Position numbers and translations under genes: made by a program. DNA of 64,000 nucleotides from NCBI GenBank assembly GCA_050313295.1, contig JBNPLD010000006.1, one strand, 5' to 3'. Shown here in pieces: positions 62,763-64,000 of this stretch. Each line of letters opens with the position of its first letter. Positions within the stretch are counted from its first letter, which is position 1. This stretch comes from S5-A14a sp022766365 (lineage in GTDB: Bacteria > Bacillota > Clostridia > Peptostreptococcales > Anaerovoracaceae). The notes beneath the pieces were generated by a model that worked only from the letters and a program-made list of their open reading frames with translations, was not told where the DNA came from and made no database searches.

Positions 62763-63587
62763 CTACTTAAAGACGACAATATCCTTTCCAAACCAGTCCT
62801 TACTTATTTCAGCTGCTTTTCCACTTTCAATCACGTTTTTGATTGCAGCGTTCACCCTATCCCTCAGCGCCTTATCATCTTTTCTGAAGCCGATTACGTA
62901 AAAGTCATCTCCCAAGTCATATTTCAGAGAACGCATTTTTTCTCCCATGTTGTTATTCTTGTATTCACCGAGGACTTGGTCAATGGCAATCACATCAATT
63001 CGTCCTGCTTTCATATCCAAAATAGCATCGTCATAAGATGTATACTCAGTTATTTTATCCTTGATTTCATCATACATATCATTCTTTTTCAGCATCTCAA
63101 GGGCAGATGAATCAGCTTGGGTTCCGATACTCAACCCCTTCAAGTCCTTGGAAGCATCAACCTTAATATCGTCCTTATTTGTCATCAGAATAATCTTATT
63201 ATTGAGATACTTCTTCGAGAGCGACATTGCTTTCTCACGTTCAGGAGTCTGAGACATGCCGTTCCAGACACAGTCAATATTCTTTGATTTCAGTTCCATG
63301 TCCTTTGCATCCCAGTTTATAGGTTTGAACTCAACCTTTAGGCCCATATCCTTTGCTACTTCAGTTGCAAGATCGATGTCAAATCCAACTAAGTTTCCAT
63401 CTTTATCTCTAAAACCCATGGGAGCAAAAGTATCGTCAAGTCCGACTGTAAATACCCCTTCGGTTCCCAGATTCAGATCCTTATCATCAACCTTCTTCCC
63501 ATCGTCTTTGTTTCCGCAGGAAGCCAAGAAAACCATGGTTGTCAGGATTACTCCCAGAGTCAAAACAGCTATAATTCTTTTTTTCAT
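62763..63587 (-). CDS. Amino-acid-binding lipoprotein of the ABC importer
   Basis: The substrate-binding protein has a lipoprotein signal with lipobox LASC (cysteine 24) and the family 3 solute-binding fold: FTVGLDDTFAPMGFRDKDGN and GFDIDLATEVAKDMGLK, then the hinge. The ligand is a polar amino acid, possibly glutamine, cystine or lysine; the binding-site residues do not settle it. I chose ATG at 63587, six bases after GAGGTG; a GTG at 63596 lies within that site. Confidence 0.93.
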   Translation of the reverse strand: MKKRIIAVLTLGVILTTMVFLASCGNKDDGKKVDDKDLNLGTEGVFTVGLDDTFAPMGFRDKDGNLVGFDIDLATEVAKDMGLKVEFKPINWDAKDMELKSKNIDCVWNGMSQTPEREKAMSLSKKYLNNKIILMTNKDDIKVDASKDLKGLSIGTQADSSALEMLKKNDMYDEIKDKITEYTSYDDAILDMKAGRIDVIAIDQVLGEYKNNNMGEKMRSLKYDLGDDFYVIGFRKDDKALRDRVNAAIKNVIESGKAAEISKDWFGKDIVVFK

Positions 63588-63607
63588 ATCGTGCACCTCA
63601 TTTCTTT

Positions 63608-63679
63608 AATTTGTTAAAATCTTAAATCTAATTTTAGCATGTAATTTATTCTTTGTCAACACACTAATTTGTTAAATCT
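63608..63679 (-). promoter_or_regulatory. Promoter with flanking repeats before the ABC operon
   Basis: On the minus strand TTGACA (63659-63654), 17 bases, TAAAAT (63636-63631). A 14-15-base repeat AATTTGTTAAA(A)TCT (plus strand) occurs at 63608-63622, over the start of transcription, and at 63666-63679, just upstream of the -35 box. Direct repeats that flank a promoter can be repressor sites. Confidence 0.6.
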
Positions 63680-63720
63680 ACTAATTTATATTCGGTTGTT
63701 TCATGTGTAAAAGCCTAAGC

Positions 63721-63750
63721 AAAAAGGCAGGTTTCCCCGCCTTTTTAATT
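63721..63750 (-). terminator. Terminator of the partial surface-protein gene
   Basis: AAAAAGGC-AGG and CC-GCCTTTTT (63721-63746) pair around TTTCC. On the minus strand the stem is followed by TTTTTGC. It lies about 45 bases after the stop of the gene at 63792. Confidence 0.7.
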
Positions 63751-63791
63751 TATCCGATATAGCTTTCATAAATTAATGTATATTGAAATGT

Positions 63792-64000
63792 TTACTTTGC
63801 ATTTTTCCTTTTAACAACATAATATATTGTTCCTACAAGTATGACGGCCAAGACAGCATAACCTAACGGCATGGAATTATCCCCTGTCTTTACAGGCTTT
63901 TTAAGAGCGTTAGGTTTAACAGGCATCTTAGAAGGCGGCGTCAATCCCTTTATTTCTGTAGACTTGTCTTCATTGCCAGTATCAGATTTAGATATGACCA
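63792..64000 (-). CDS. C-terminal end of a cell-surface protein, partial
   Basis: The last 69 codons of a gene that begins beyond the right edge. The visible end is a Pro/Lys-rich stretch (PPSKMPVKPNALKKPVKT) then TGDNSMPLGYAVLAVILVG, a single hydrophobic helix, and the basic tail VVKRKNAK. The PxKTGD signal, helix and basic tail match a sortase-sorting signal of clostridial type rather than LPxTG. The full protein is probably wall-attached. The fold of the rest is unknown. Confidence 0.6.
   Translation of the reverse strand, partial: VISKSDTGNEDKSTEIKGLTPPSKMPVKPNALKKPVKTGDNSMPLGYAVLAVILVGTIYYVVKRKNAK

Overview
This looks like a chromosomal window from an anaerobic, low-to-mid GC member of the Bacillota, most likely class Clostridia. 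Pointers are a single-chain pyruvate:ferredoxin oxidoreductase, a hybrid cluster protein, whiA/rapZ/murB synteny, an S-box (SAM-I) riboswitch before metK, and strong Shine-Dalgarno sites with some GTG and TTG starts. I see no phage, insertion sequence or CRISPR array. Most genes are on the minus strand.

Layout. 1-3.2 kb: the start of an NhaC-family antiporter whose promoter spacer contains an 11-base G:C run, an AtoE-type transporter, and a small membrane-anchored XRE regulator with a membrane partner. 3.4-10.7 kb: dsdA, an AI-2E-type permease, murB, a PHP phosphoesterase, rapZ, a Kce-like beta-keto acid cleavage enzyme and whiA; the Kce gene sits where yvcK is usual. 10.9-15.5 kb: the most interesting region. 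A sigma-54 activator carries a sensor domain that looks derived from 3,5-diaminohexanoate dehydrogenase (Kdd, lysine fermentation). It is divergent from an NhaC-family transporter that has a consensus sigma-54 promoter and TGACCC-type upstream sites. A second sigma-54-like promoter precedes a 78-residue orphan gene. 15.6-30 kb: a DNA repair methyltransferase, PFOR, lipoprotein, DMT exporter, hcp with a divergent Crp/Fnr regulator, nuclease, tatD, metG, a Cmk-like kinase and tRNA-Ala(GGC).

30-39.5 kb: a S-box-led gene string of metK, an ArsB/NhaD-type transporter, an orphan gene, lysC, and a Bce-type two-component system followed by its ABC transporter, which has its own promoter and a repeated TTGTAAG site. 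39.5-46.8 kb: an orphan gene, a DnaA-box cluster, AlaX, a two-subunit CoA-transferase, a D,D-carboxypeptidase and a dynamin-like GTPase. 46.8-60.7 kb: two MacB-like ATPase-permease fusions, serS, a long glutamine synthetase, a UPF0182 membrane protein and two unrecognised membrane-anchored proteins. 61-64 kb: a polar amino-acid ABC transporter and the C-terminus of a surface protein with a sortase-like tail.

Taken together, the window suggests an amino-acid-fermenting anaerobe. Kce, the AtoD/AtoA-type CoA-transferase and the Kdd-like sensor each match a step of 3-aminobutyryl-CoA-type lysine fermentation, although the canonical gene cluster (kamA, kamDE, kdd, kal) is not present here. Family assignments rest on motifs read by eye and on remembered family sequences; no database search was run.
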